A DNA stretch of 34,158 bases from Gammaproteobacteria bacterium (GCA_023383705.1 JAHDYM010000023.1:1-34158); one strand, 5' to 3'; counted from the first letter of the stretch, positions 1-8,025 are shown. The notes: a model not told the origin generated them from the letters alone. Numbers and translations are program-made.

Positions 1-1261
1 CCGCCACCGTATAGGGCGAAGCCAGGTACACCTGCGCCGAGTTGGCGCCCATGCGGCCCTTGAAATTGCGGTTGGTCGAGGAGATGCACACCTCGTTGTC
101 GGCCAGCACGCCGGCACCGAGCGCGGCGCAGGCACCGCAGCCGGTCGGCAGCAGGTAGGCACCGGCCGCCGAGATCGTCGCCAGCGTGCCATCGGCCGCC
201 GCACTGGCCATGACCACCGATGACGAGGGTGCCACCAGCAGCCGCGTCCCGCGCGCGACTTTTCGCCCCTTGAGCACCTCGGCCACCATGTGCAGGTCGC
301 TGAGCTTGGCGCCGACGCAGGCGCCGATATAGGCCTGGTCGACATGTACCTGGTCATGGTTGCCCACCGGCCCGCTGTTGGCCGGCGAATGGGGCGCTGC
401 CACCTGCGGCACCAGGCTGTCGGCCGCAAAGTCACGGATGCTGTGGTAGCCGGCATCGACGTCACCACGCCATTGCAGGGCATCAGCCGCCGGTTCCACG
501 CCCGCGGCGCGGATTGCCGCCAGCGTGAGTTCGTCGGCAGCCACGATGCCGGTCTCGGCGCCGAGCTCGGCCGCCATGTTGGTGAGCACCATGCGCTCCC
601 AGACCGGCATGGCACGCACGGTGTCTCCACCGTACTCGATGACCCGGCCGCCGTTCTCCATGCCCAGCTCCCGGCACAGGAACAGGGCGATGTCCTTGGC
701 AACCACGCCCCGCCCGAAACGGCCGGACCAGTTGACCTGCACGGTTTCCGGCACCTGGATCCAGATCTCGCCGGTAACCACCACGCCGGTCATCTCGATG
801 GCACCGAAGCCGGCCATGAAGCAGCCGAAGGCCCCGCCCATGCTCGAGTGCGAATCGCCGCCGCAGGCGAACATCCCGGGCTGCAGCAGGCCCTGCTCGG
901 CGAGCAGCACGTGGCCGATGCCGCGCATGTCGAAGAATCTGCGGATGCCGAACGCCGCGGCGAAGTCGCGCGTCAGCTTGAGTATCGCGGCTGATTCAGC
1001 GTCCACGGCCGGCGTGAAATGATCCGTGCAGAGCACGATGCGCTCGGGATCCCAGACACCCGTGCCCAGTTCCCTGAGCCGGGGCCAGATACGCCGCGGC
1101 CCGCCCGAATCGAGCAGCAGGGCGAGATCCACCCGGCAGGCCAGGATCTCGCCCGGCCGCACCTCTGGCTGCCCGGCAGCACGGGCGAGGATCTTCTCGG
1201 TCAGCGTCTGTCCCATCGGCAGGTGGCCCATCCCTTCGTGCCCCAGCTTGACCTGCTGCAT
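1..1261 (-). CDS. Aconitase/3-isopropylmalate dehydratase large-subunit-like protein (3' end outside window)
   Basis: About 420 residues are visible; the C-terminus lies beyond base 1. The protein is of the LeuC/homoaconitase type, which hydrates or dehydrates hydroxy-acids at a [4Fe-4S] cluster. Seen: MGQTLTEKIL near the N-terminus, a DH pair at 80-81, GGDSHS at 134-139, and cluster cysteines C315, C375 and C378 with the 60- and 3-residue spacing of the family, followed by CISSTNRNFKGRMG. The usual first-cysteine motif CTNGR/CTNSR is replaced by CVGAK, so this is probably a paralogue rather than the leucine-pathway enzyme. The ATG at 1261 has an AGGAG about 20 bases upstream, which is too far to be convincing; the ATG at 1216 is an alternative start. 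No small (LeuD-like) subunit is visible, but it could lie past base 1. The gene diverges from panD with a 48-bp gap. Family call is firm, substrate unknown. Confidence 0.85.
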   Translation of the reverse strand, partial: MQQVKLGHEGMGHLPMGQTLTEKILARAAGQPEVRPGEILACRVDLALLLDSGGPRRIWPRLRELGTGVWDPERIVLCTDHFTPAVDAESAAILKLTRDFAAAFGIRRFFDMRGIGHVLLAEQGLLQPGMFACGGDSHSSMGGAFGCFMAGFGAIEMTGVVVTGEIWIQVPETVQVNWSGRFGRGVVAKDIALFLCRELGMENGGRVIEYGGDTVRAMPVWERMVLTNMAAELGAETGIVAADELTLAAIRAAGVEPAADALQWRGDVDAGYHSIRDFAADSLVPQVAAPHSPANSGPVGNHDQVHVDQAYIGACVGAKLSDLHMVAEVLKGRKVARGTRLLVAPSSSVVMASAAADGTLATISAAGAYLLPTGCGACAALGAGVLADNEVCISSTNRNFKGRMGANSAQVYLASPYTVA

Positions 1262-1309
1262 GCAGTGTCCCGAAAATATCGCTCCTTTTGGCGAGCATCC
1301 GGCCGTACC

Positions 1310-1666
1310 ATGCTGATCCAGGTCCTGAAGTCCAAAATCCACCGTGTCACGGTTACGGCCGCCGACCTCGAATACATCGGCAGCGTCACCATCGACGAAG
1401 ACCTGATGGATGCCGCCAACCTGATCGAGAACGAGCAGGTCCACGTCCTCAACCAGCGCAACGGCGCACGCATCGTCACCTACGTCATCAGGGGCGAACG
1501 CGGCTCCGGCGTGATCTGCATGAACGGACCCGCTGCGCTCCTGTTTTCACCCGGCGATATCGTGCTGGTCCTGTCCTACGCCGGCATGGACTTCTCGGCG
1601 GCGAAGGCCTTCAAGCCGAGCATCATCTTCCCTGATACCGCCAGCAACCGCCTGGTCGCCGGCTAA
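1310..1666 (+). CDS. panD: Aspartate 1-decarboxylase
   Basis: 118 aa. Pyruvoyl-dependent enzyme that converts aspartate to beta-alanine for pantothenate and CoA synthesis in the cytoplasm. Seen: the self-cleavage motif YIGSVTID around residues 22-29, where cleavage before Ser makes the pyruvoyl group, and NGARIVTYVIRGERGSG and NGPAALL further on. The length is typical of the bacterial enzyme (about 115-130 aa). The reading frame stays open upstream to about 1019, but homology starts with MLIQVLKSKIHR at the ATG at 1310. No clear Shine-Dalgarno sequence is present. The stop codon overlaps the stop of the converging UbiD-like gene by 4 bp (CTAA). It is a solo biosynthetic gene; panB and panC are not nearby. 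Confidence 0.95.
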   Translation: MLIQVLKSKIHRVTVTAADLEYIGSVTIDEDLMDAANLIENEQVHVLNQRNGARIVTYVIRGERGSGVICMNGPAALLFSPGDIVLVLSYAGMDFSAAKAFKPSIIFPDTASNRLVAG

Positions 1667-3159
1667 AGGACGCCCTTCAGCTTCGCGGCGATCTTCGCCA
1701 CATCGGCCGGATCAGCCTGGCTGACGTCGGCATACTCGCTGAAGCGTTCCGGGATCTTGATCGTCGCGTCGATGCCCATCTGCTCGCCCACCATCGGGAA
1801 ACCCTGCGGACCCTTCGGCGCCGAGGGATCGAGCACGAAGGCCTGGCCCGAACGGTTGATGATGATGTCGCTGTAAGGCTGCACGCGCGTCTGTATGGCC
1901 CACTCCACCGCCGACAGGTCGTAGGGGTTCACGTCCGGACCGACGACTACCGCGATCTTGGCGGTCCGCGGCCAGCGGCCGGCAGCCCCCCACAGGGCAT
2001 GCAGCACGTACTTGCCGAATTCCGGATGCGGCTTGTGCGCGCCATCGACGTTGAGCTGCACGATGTAGGTCATGTTGGGCGTGACCACGCAGTCCTTCAC
2101 TTCGGGGATCTTCCGCTGCAGGTCGGACAGCATCTCGCCCTCGATCGGAATCAGCGCGAGATAGTTGTGGTCGAAGGGCGGCATCATCTCGATGGTTGCG
2201 TACCACAGCGGGTTCTTGCGGTGGGTGATGCAGCTGACGTCGAACAGCGGGAAGACCTGGTGCTTGTCGTAGTAGCCGACCGAGTTCGAATGCCAGCCTA
2301 TGATCTGCTGCGGCACATCGGGCTGGAACACGCCCTCGATGACGTACTCGGCCGTCGCCGGCACCTCGAGGTCCACGGTCTCGCACTTCACCAGTTCGAC
2401 CGGTGAGCCGCGCAGGCCACCGGCATATTCGTATTCATCCAGGCCATAGGGCACACCGGTCGCAGCGGCCATGTGCACGGCCGGATCGCACTGGCAGGCC
2501 ACCGCGATCTCCAGCGGCTTGCCCATGCGCTGCGCCTTGGCCAGGTGCAGGCCGATGTGGTTCATCGGCGGATTCCAGAAGGCGAATATCGACAGCTGCT
2601 TCTTCTGTTCCTTCTCCGTATAGCTGCCGCCCTGCGGATGCTTGCAGTTCCACAGCTGGGTCAGGCGGTACCAGCCGACGTTGCGCACGCCGGTTTCCGG
2701 ATCCTTGGTCACGACGACGCCGCCGGTGATGTAGGACGCACCCTCTTTGCCGATCCAGAGATGCGGGAGCTGCTTGTCGACGGAGATGTCGTCCTTGCCG
2801 ATGACCACATCCTTGCAGGGCGCCTTGCTGCGCTCGACCATGGTCGGCTTGTGCCAGGTGGAGCGGTCGTTGAGGATGCGGGCGTGCTTGATCTTGGCCT
2901 CGACCGGATCCGCCGTCCCGATCGTCATGCCGGTGCGTTCGCGGGTACCAAAGGGATTGAAAATGACCGGTACGTCGGGGGTGTTGTAGCCCTTCAGGTT
3001 CTTCAGCATCAGCCCCGGGCCGTTGATCTCGGCGAGGTAGCGCATCAGCGCCTGGAGTTCATTGGTGCCCTCCCCGCAGTCCAGCGGCACATCCACGTTT
3101 TTGAGCTGCCCGGCCTTGTCCAGGCTGGCCAGAAACTCCCGCATATCCTTGAACGCCAT
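1663..3159 (-). CDS. UbiD-family prenylated-FMN-dependent (de)carboxylase
   Basis: 498 aa, the usual length for UbiD enzymes, which decarboxylate or carboxylate unsaturated or aromatic acids using prenylated FMN. Seen: N-terminal MREFLASLDKAGQLKNV, a VGWYRL segment holding the expected cofactor-contacting Arg, LPHLWIGKEG, the PATAEYVIEG segment typical of the catalytic Glu region, and a C-terminal PYSDIIINRSG. The region between the Arg and the PATAEYVIEG segment contains NCKHPQGGSYTEKEQ, so the substrate pocket may differ from housekeeping UbiD. An AGG-rich site precedes the ATG. The gene diverges from the SDR gene at 3307, and a UbiX gene that would supply the cofactor lies 1.5 kb away. Family certain; substrate unknown. 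It could serve ubiquinone synthesis, but the SDR and aconitase-like neighbours favour a catabolic role (inference). Confidence 0.88.
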   Translation of the reverse strand: MAFKDMREFLASLDKAGQLKNVDVPLDCGEGTNELQALMRYLAEINGPGLMLKNLKGYNTPDVPVIFNPFGTRERTGMTIGTADPVEAKIKHARILNDRSTWHKPTMVERSKAPCKDVVIGKDDISVDKQLPHLWIGKEGASYITGGVVVTKDPETGVRNVGWYRLTQLWNCKHPQGGSYTEKEQKKQLSIFAFWNPPMNHIGLHLAKAQRMGKPLEIAVACQCDPAVHMAAATGVPYGLDEYEYAGGLRGSPVELVKCETVDLEVPATAEYVIEGVFQPDVPQQIIGWHSNSVGYYDKHQVFPLFDVSCITHRKNPLWYATIEMMPPFDHNYLALIPIEGEMLSDLQRKIPEVKDCVVTPNMTYIVQLNVDGAHKPHPEFGKYVLHALWGAAGRWPRTAKIAVVVGPDVNPYDLSAVEWAIQTRVQPYSDIIINRSGQAFVLDPSAPKGPQGFPMVGEQMGIDATIKIPERFSEYADVSQADPADVAKIAAKLKGVL

Positions 3160-3306
3160 GACGCCTCGCTCCCTTCATTCCTGCGACTGCACGGAAACCG
3201 GCAAACCATAGCATGACAGCCGGACCGGAGCAGCCCGATCCGGGTGAATATCCGGTAGGCTATGCGGCCTGCGGCCGGCGGCCATACTGCAAACAGGAAG
3301 ATGGAC

Positions 3307-4107
3307 ATGAAGAAATCCGACAAGAAAGTAGCAATCGTCACCGGCTCAGCCACCGGCGTGGGTGCAGCAGCAGCCATCCTGCTGGCGGAACATGGCTGCA
3401 ACGTGGTGGTCAATTACACCCGCAGCAAGGCCGAAGCCGAGGAAACCGCGGCTGCCTGTGCGGCAAAGGGCGCGGAAACCATCGTCTTCCAGGCCGACGT
3501 CGCCGATGACGACGCCTGCCGTGCGATGGCCCAGGCCGCCGTCGACAAGTGGGGCCGCATCGATTACCTGATCAACAATGCCGCGCGCACCAAGTTCAAC
3601 CCCTACCCGAAGCTCGACGGCGTCAGCAAGCAGGATTTTCTCGACATCTATTCGGTCAATGTGGTCGGCGCCTACCAGATGATCCGTGCCGTCACGCCGA
3701 TCATGAAGAAGCAGGGCTTTGGTGCCATCGTCAATGACTCCTCGATCGGCGGCGTCACCGGCATCGCCTCGTCGATTCCCTACGCCGCATCGAAAGCGGC
3801 ACTCAACCTGATGGCCAAGTCGCTGGCCCATGTCCTCGCCCCGGAGATCCGCATCAACACCGTGGTACCCGGCATGATCCAGACCCGCTGGCTGAAGGGC
3901 GGCATGGGTGACGAGCAGTATGCGGCGATGATCAAGACGATGGGCGACCAGCTGCCGCTGAAGAAGGTTGCAACCGCCGAAGACATCGCCAGCGTGCTGG
4001 TATGGTTCCTCGAAGGCCCGCACCTGATTACCGGTGAAACGCTGATCGTCGACAGCGGCATCCACATCGGCACGCTGCCGCCCTACTCGAGCGGCGACTC
4101 CTACTGA
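3307..4107 (+). CDS. SDR-family NAD(P)-dependent oxidoreductase
   Basis: 266 aa classical short-chain dehydrogenase/reductase. Seen: cofactor motif TGSATGVG at 12-19, NNAAR in the middle (the NAG-type motif), a Ser-rich NDSSIGG before the catalytic YAASK (YxxxK), and VVPGMIQT after it. FabG-like enzymes of this size reduce or oxidise hydroxy/keto groups. The ATG at 3307 is chosen because AGGAAG lies about 7 bases upstream; the ATG at 3301 directly abuts that site and is less likely. The gene diverges from the UbiD-like gene, so the two may share a control region at 3160-3306. The stop is followed 9 bp later by the end of the converging FMN-binding protein gene. Substrate unknown. Confidence 0.88.
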   Translation: MKKSDKKVAIVTGSATGVGAAAAILLAEHGCNVVVNYTRSKAEAEETAAACAAKGAETIVFQADVADDDACRAMAQAAVDKWGRIDYLINNAARTKFNPYPKLDGVSKQDFLDIYSVNVVGAYQMIRAVTPIMKKQGFGAIVNDSSIGGVTGIASSIPYAASKAALNLMAKSLAHVLAPEIRINTVVPGMIQTRWLKGGMGDEQYAAMIKTMGDQLPLKKVATAEDIASVLVWFLEGPHLITGETLIVDSGIHIGTLPPYSSGDSY

Positions 4108-4116
4108 GTCGCCGGA

Positions 4117-4620
4117 TCAGGGCCGGGGTTCGCGGAGCCGGAATTCGCGCTTCCAGCCAAAGCCACGCGTGCTGTCGATCAGGCGTATCCAGTCCGGTGT
4201 CAGGCGCCAGAACGCCGTGCCCTGCAGCCGCGCGGCGATGAGTTTTTCGCTGGCTTCGCGCGGCGATTCGAATATGCGCCGCACCTGGATGAACTTGGCC
4301 AGGTAACTGGCGAGCGCGCCAACCCTGTCGATCCCGGCGAGGACTTCCACCTGGCCCTCGATCTGCAGGCCGACCACCTCGTCCCAGGTCGCCACATCGC
4401 GGTTGATGGCGGCCACCACGCGCGGCTCGCGGCCCATGTCCCGGCCGTGGCGGGTCCTGAGGTCAGACACGAAATACAGGTTGCAGCGCTCGTCGCTGGC
4501 GTAGAAGACACTGGCGGCCCAGGCACCGCCCTCGCCGGCGGTCGCCAGCGTCAGCGTGTTGTGCCCGGCGAGGAGTTCGCGCACGCGGGCGAAATCGGGA
4601 TCGTCATCCGGCGCGGTCAT
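4117..4620 (-). CDS. Pyridoxamine 5'-phosphate oxidase-like FMN-binding split-barrel protein
   Basis: 167 aa. The fold is that of PNPOx-like flavin-binding proteins. Seen: an N-terminal helix followed by NTLTLATAGEGGAWAASV, then LYFVSDLRTRHGRDM, VVAAINRD and a GLQIEGQVEVL strand, the order expected for the YhbP/PNPOx-like group. The length excludes full PdxH (about 215 aa). The ATG at 4620 overlaps the ubiX stop (ATGA), so the two genes are translationally coupled. Since UbiX consumes FMN, a flavin-related role beside it is reasonable (inference). The exact substrate is unknown and it could equally be a general flavin or heme-binding protein. Confidence 0.75.
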   Translation of the reverse strand: MTAPDDDPDFARVRELLAGHNTLTLATAGEGGAWAASVFYASDERCNLYFVSDLRTRHGRDMGREPRVVAAINRDVATWDEVVGLQIEGQVEVLAGIDRVGALASYLAKFIQVRRIFESPREASEKLIAARLQGTAFWRLTPDWIRLIDSTRGFGWKREFRLREPRP

Positions 4621-5207
4621 TTCCTTGCGGCGTTCTGGCGCGCCGCCCGGGCGCCCTGCCAGCGCTTGACCAGGCCGCTCTCGATCCCGAACAGGTCGAG
4701 CACGCGCCCCACGCTGTGGTTGACGAGATCGTCGAGCGTCTGTGGATCGTTGTAGAAAGCCGGCATCGGCGGCGCAATCACGGCGCCCATCTCCGCCGCC
4801 TGCAGCAGCAGCCGGCAGTGTCCGACATGCAGCGGCGTCTCGCGCGGCATCAGCACCAGCCTGCGCTGCTCCTTGAGTACCACGTCGGCGGCGCGCACGA
4901 CCAGGTTGTCGGCATAGGAATTGACGATGCCCGACAGGGTCTTCATCGAACACGGCGCGACGATCATCCCGCCGGACTTGAACGATCCGCTGGCGATGGT
5001 TGCCGCAAGGTTCTGGTCGCTGTGGACTTCGTGGGCGAGCGCCTCGACATCCCGCGGATCGTGGTCCGTTTCCAGGGCGATGTTCAGCTTGCCGCCGTTG
5101 CTGAGGACGAGATGTATCTCGACGTCCGGGACTTCCCGCAGGGCCTCCAGCAGGCGAATGCCGTAGATGGCACCGCTGGCCCCGGTAATCGCAACGATCA
5201 GTCGCAC
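4617..5207 (-). CDS. ubiX: Flavin prenyltransferase UbiX
   Basis: 196 aa. UbiX joins dimethylallyl phosphate to reduced FMN, giving the prenylated FMN used by UbiD enzymes. Seen: N-terminal RLIVAITGASGAIYGIRLLEAL (dinucleotide-style loop), IASGSFKSGGMIVAPCSMKTLSGI in the middle, the RRLVLMPRETPLH motif and a PPMPAFYNDPQTLDDLVNH C-terminal section, all diagnostic of the UbiX/Pad1 family. The start is GTG, with GGGAGGG three bases upstream. Its 3' end overlaps the next gene by 4 bp. With the UbiD-like protein at 1663-3159 it forms a complete cofactor-plus-enzyme pair, although both may also serve ubiquinone biosynthesis. Confidence 0.95.
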   Translation of the reverse strand: MRLIVAITGASGAIYGIRLLEALREVPDVEIHLVLSNGGKLNIALETDHDPRDVEALAHEVHSDQNLAATIASGSFKSGGMIVAPCSMKTLSGIVNSYADNLVVRAADVVLKEQRRLVLMPRETPLHVGHCRLLLQAAEMGAVIAPPMPAFYNDPQTLDDLVNHSVGRVLDLFGIESGLVKRWQGARAARQNAARK

Positions 5208-5309
5208 GGACCCTCCCGCAACTACCCGAAAAAATGATGCAGACCGCTACATGATACTGGTCGATAATGCGCCCCGCCACCCGCCCGCACACAGGCTCAG
5301 GTACCTGCG

Positions 5310-6101
5310 ATGATCGAACTCTTCAGCCAACCGGAAACCTGGATCGCCCTGCTGACGCTGACCGCCCTCGAACTGGTGCTCGGCATCGACAACATCATCT
5401 TCATCTCGATCCTGGTCGACAAACTGCCGCCACAGAGCCGTGAACTGGCCCGCCGCATCGGACTCGGCCTGGCGATGTTCATGCGCATCGCCATGCTGCT
5501 GCTGCTTGCCTGGATCATGGGACTCACCGAACCGCTGCTCACGGTACTCGACCGCAGCGTCACCGGCCGCGACCTGATCCTGATGGGCGGCGGCCTGTTC
5601 CTGCTGTGGAAGAGCACCGGCGAAATCCACCAGTTGCTCGAAGGCAGGACCGGCCATCAATCGGGTGCGGTGGCCGCCACCTTCGGCGCGATAATCACGC
5701 AGATCATCATCATCGACCTGGTCTTTTCGCTGGACTCCATCATCACCGCCGTGGGCATGGTCAGCGATGTCGAGATCATGATCGCCGCGGTGGTCATCTC
5801 GGTCATGCTGATGATGGTGTTTGCCACCACGATCGGCAATTTCGTCTCGGCACATCCGACCATCAAGATGCTGGCGCTTGCCTTCCTGATCGTGGTTGGC
5901 GTCGCCCTTGTCGCCGACGGCGCAGGCACCCACATCCCGCGCGGCTACATCTACTTCGCGATGGCCTTCTCGGTAACGGTCGAGATGCTCAACATCCGGC
6001 TGCGCAAAAAGGCCGAGACCCCGGTGTTGCTGCACCAGCCCTACAGCCGGCAGAAACCACCGGGCGGCCAGAGCGCCGCGAGGAAATCCCGGGACCGCTG
6101 A
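5310..6101 (+). CDS. TerC-family integral membrane protein
   Basis: 263 aa inner-membrane protein of the TerC/YgdQ/YoaE family, linked in other bacteria to metal (notably manganese) export and tellurium resistance. Seen: about seven hydrophobic segments and the two internally related metal-site motifs ELVLGIDNIIFIS (20-32) and DLVFSLDSIITAVGM, each with an acidic residue in the membrane, plus a basic cytoplasmic tail of about 25 residues. There is no appended CBS or transporter-associated domain, unlike the longer members. The ATG at 5310 is preceded by AGG eight bases upstream. It diverges from ubiX with a 102-bp gap. Metal specificity cannot be read from sequence. Confidence 0.85.
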   Translation: MIELFSQPETWIALLTLTALELVLGIDNIIFISILVDKLPPQSRELARRIGLGLAMFMRIAMLLLLAWIMGLTEPLLTVLDRSVTGRDLILMGGGLFLLWKSTGEIHQLLEGRTGHQSGAVAATFGAIITQIIIIDLVFSLDSIITAVGMVSDVEIMIAAVVISVMLMMVFATTIGNFVSAHPTIKMLALAFLIVVGVALVADGAGTHIPRGYIYFAMAFSVTVEMLNIRLRKKAETPVLLHQPYSRQKPPGGQSAARKSRDR

Positions 6102-6128
6102 CAACCGCCACTTGCGGCCCCCGGTCGC

Positions 6129-6722
6129 TCAGGGTGCGGCGTTCCTCGCCGGGAAACTCTGCAGCACCTCGGTGACGATGTTGTCGAGGGTCTGGCCCGG
6201 GTTCTCGCGCATCTTGCTCGTCACCCGTGCCTCGGCAATACCCTGCCAGACCAGTGCCTTGCGCGATGCATCGACCACGTCGATGCTCAAGGTGCCCTGG
6301 CGGTAGTTGCGGGTCTCGATATCAGTCGGGTACCCGGACCAGGCGCCGTACATGCCGGTACGATAACCGTAGTAGCCATAACCAGCGCTGACACTCGGCG
6401 TGCTGTAGACCTCGGTCTTGTCCACCACGTTGACGTAAAAATTGACCAGCAGCTCCGGGTTGCTTTCCGAGTACTTGTAGCCCTTCGCTTCCAGTTCACG
6501 GGTGGCAGCGGCCTTGAGCCTGCCCGTCAGGATGGTGGAATAGCCGGCCTTGTCGGTGGCGACAGATGCGAAGTAGCCAAAGGTCCCGTAGGCGGGAATG
6601 TTCGCGCCGGGATCGCCATCCACGCGGATCTCCGGACCCGAGGCGCAGGCAGCCAGGCCAATCACCAGCATGAAGCCGAGGAATCCGTTCCACACGGCCC
6701 GCATCAGATACGCTCGATTCAT
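6129..6722 (-). CDS. DUF4136-type lipoprotein
   Basis: 197 aa. Seen: a type II signal peptide with lipobox GLAAC near residue 26, PAYGTFGYF after it, a conserved NPELLVNFYVNV strand, a Tyr/Gly-rich stretch (SAGYGYYGYRTGMYG), then QGTLSIDVVDASRKALVWQGIAEA. This is the pattern of the DUF4136 family, small envelope lipoproteins of unknown function. ATG at 6722 is chosen over GTG at 6725; GGAG lies nine bases upstream. The gene stands alone. Its 3' end faces terC and it diverges from the cytochrome gene across a 230-bp gap. Confidence 0.78.
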   Translation of the reverse strand: MNRAYLMRAVWNGFLGFMLVIGLAACASGPEIRVDGDPGANIPAYGTFGYFASVATDKAGYSTILTGRLKAAATRELEAKGYKYSESNPELLVNFYVNVVDKTEVYSTPSVSAGYGYYGYRTGMYGAWSGYPTDIETRNYRQGTLSIDVVDASRKALVWQGIAEARVTSKMRENPGQTLDNIVTEVLQSFPARNAAP

Positions 6723-6952
6723 CACAGTGATCTCCCGTTAAGGTCCAGACTCCGGCCGGATCAGCCTCACAAAGGCCACAGCCGCCGGCCAGCATTGTAT
6801 GTGAGTTGGAATCGGGAATGATCAAGTCTATCCTTGCCGGCCGTTCCGGCTGACCGGATACCCGGCCAGCAGACACCAACACCCCGCACCCGGCATGCCG
6901 TCGTCGCGGAACAACGGCGGCGATGCTGCCTTGATCTTTCAGGAGAGCCTTG
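6723..6952. other. Divergent intergenic region, lipoprotein / cytochrome c
   Basis: A 230-bp space between two divergent genes that must hold at least one promoter for each. By eye it contains GC-rich inverted pieces around GCCGGCC but no TTGAT-N4-ATCAA FNR-type palindrome and no strong sigma-70 pair. AGGAGA at 6941-6946 is the ribosome-binding site for the cytochrome. Confidence 0.4.
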
Positions 6953-7393
6953 ATGAAACCGACTTTTGTCCTGCCTGTATCGGCCCTGATCGTGCTGCTG
7001 GCCGCCTGCGGCCCGCAGCCACAGGCACCTGCCAGCCCGGAAGCTGCGGCAAGCCCTGCTGCAAGCGCGACTGACACGGCCCCGGCAGCTGCCGTTGCTG
7101 CACAGGCAGATGCCGCTGCGCCAGCGCCTGCCACGGAGGCCAATGCTGGCCAGACCACCTACAACCGGAGCTGCTCGATCTGTCACGCCACCGGTACCGC
7201 TGGCGCGCCGAAGCCCGGCGACAAGGCAGACTGGGAGCCACGGCTCGCCCAGGGCGTGGATGTGCTCTACAAGCATGCGATTGAAGGCTTCACCGGCAGC
7301 AAGGGCGTGATGCCGCCCCGCGGCGGCGCCGGCAATCTCGGTGACGACGAGATCAAGGTTGCGGTCGACTACATGCTCAGCGTCGGCGGCTGA
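6953..7393 (+). CDS. Monoheme cytochrome c5-like lipoprotein
   Basis: 146 aa. Seen: a lipoprotein signal with lipobox LLAAC (C19), an Ala/Pro-rich linker of about 45 residues that would act as a tether, then a class I cytochrome c domain with CSICH (C74, C77, H78) and the likely axial Met in MPPRGG (M120). The MPPRGG pattern and compact size resemble cytochrome c5/c555. AGGAGA lies six bases before the ATG; an in-frame TTG immediately upstream is less likely. It converges on nosL with a shared hairpin between them. Being next to the nos operon and membrane-tethered, it may pass electrons to NosZ (inference); it could also serve cytochrome oxidases. Confidence 0.88.
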   Translation: MKPTFVLPVSALIVLLAACGPQPQAPASPEAAASPAASATDTAPAAAVAAQADAAAPAPATEANAGQTTYNRSCSICHATGTAGAPKPGDKADWEPRLAQGVDVLYKHAIEGFTGSKGVMPPRGGAGNLGDDEIKVAVDYMLSVGG

Positions 7394-7404
7394 GACCGGA
7401 ACAG

Positions 7405-7436
7405 GCCCGCGTTACGCAGCACTGCGTAACGCGGGC
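7405..7436. terminator. Perfect 15-bp hairpin between convergent genes
   Basis: A perfect inverted repeat with 15-bp arms (GCCCGCGTTACGCAG and its complement) separated by two bases, lying 11 bp after the cytochrome stop and 37 bp beyond the nosL stop. It is symmetric and so could end transcription from both sides. There is no strong T-run on either strand, so it may act mainly as a 3'-end stabiliser. Confidence 0.6.
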
Positions 7437-7473
7437 TGCTTCCCGCCGCACGCGGCGTACGGGGCGCTGCCGC

Positions 7474-8025
7474 CTACATGCTGCGATCGTGCAAGGCCCC
7501 GCCGTTGAGAATGACCTGATCGGCCTTGATCCCGTCGAAACGGGACACCGTACCGCCAAACTCGCCGGCAAATTTCCTCGCCCCTGCCTCCGTCGCGAAT
7601 GAGGCGATGGCCGGCCCCATCGCCCCGTGCCGCGATGAGCCATACACATACCAGGCGCTGCGCGCCTCGATCCAGTGACCCTCGGGCGCATCCCAGTCGG
7701 CCGCGCCCATGTCCTGCACATACATGGCGCGCACCTGCCGGATGGACTCGGGGTTCAGCCAGAGGTGGAACATCTCGGCAAGATCACAGAAAAACTCGGG
7801 TCCGTTGCTGCCAGCGTAGTGGATCTGGGCCTTGGGCCCGGGGTAGTCCGCCAGCAGCATGCCATCCAGTGCACACACCGTACTGCGGTCGATTTCCGCC
7901 GGCCTCACCAGTTCGACGGTGTCCTGGCTGCGGCCGCAGCCGCCCAGCAGCGCCACGGCGCCCAGGCTGCCGGCCAGGCGCAGCAGGCTGCGCCGGTCAA
8001 GCACGCGAGGATGTCGGTTGCACAT
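7474..8025 (-). CDS. nosL: NosL copper chaperone lipoprotein
   Basis: 183 aa. NosL delivers Cu(I) for assembly of the CuZ centre of nitrous oxide reductase. Seen: a twin-arginine-like start (DRRSLLRLAG, residues 10-19) ending in a lipobox LLGGC (C30), then CALDGMLLADYPGPKAQI, a variant of the conserved Cys/Met segment, EFFCDLAEMFHLW, and a second half with AWYVYGSSRHGAMGP and FATEAGARKFAGEFGG, typical of NosL. Last gene of the nos operon, 24 bp after nosY. The RR pair suggests Tat rather than Sec export, which is worth noting for a copper lipoprotein. Confidence 0.92.
   Translation of the reverse strand: MCNRHPRVLDRRSLLRLAGSLGAVALLGGCGRSQDTVELVRPAEIDRSTVCALDGMLLADYPGPKAQIHYAGSNGPEFFCDLAEMFHLWLNPESIRQVRAMYVQDMGAADWDAPEGHWIEARSAWYVYGSSRHGAMGPAIASFATEAGARKFAGEFGGTVSRFDGIKADQVILNGGALHDRSM

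Noticed and set aside
5247-6104. 285-codon minus-strand open frame over terC
   Set aside because: His/Asp-rich shadow of terC, which has clear family motifs on the plus strand.
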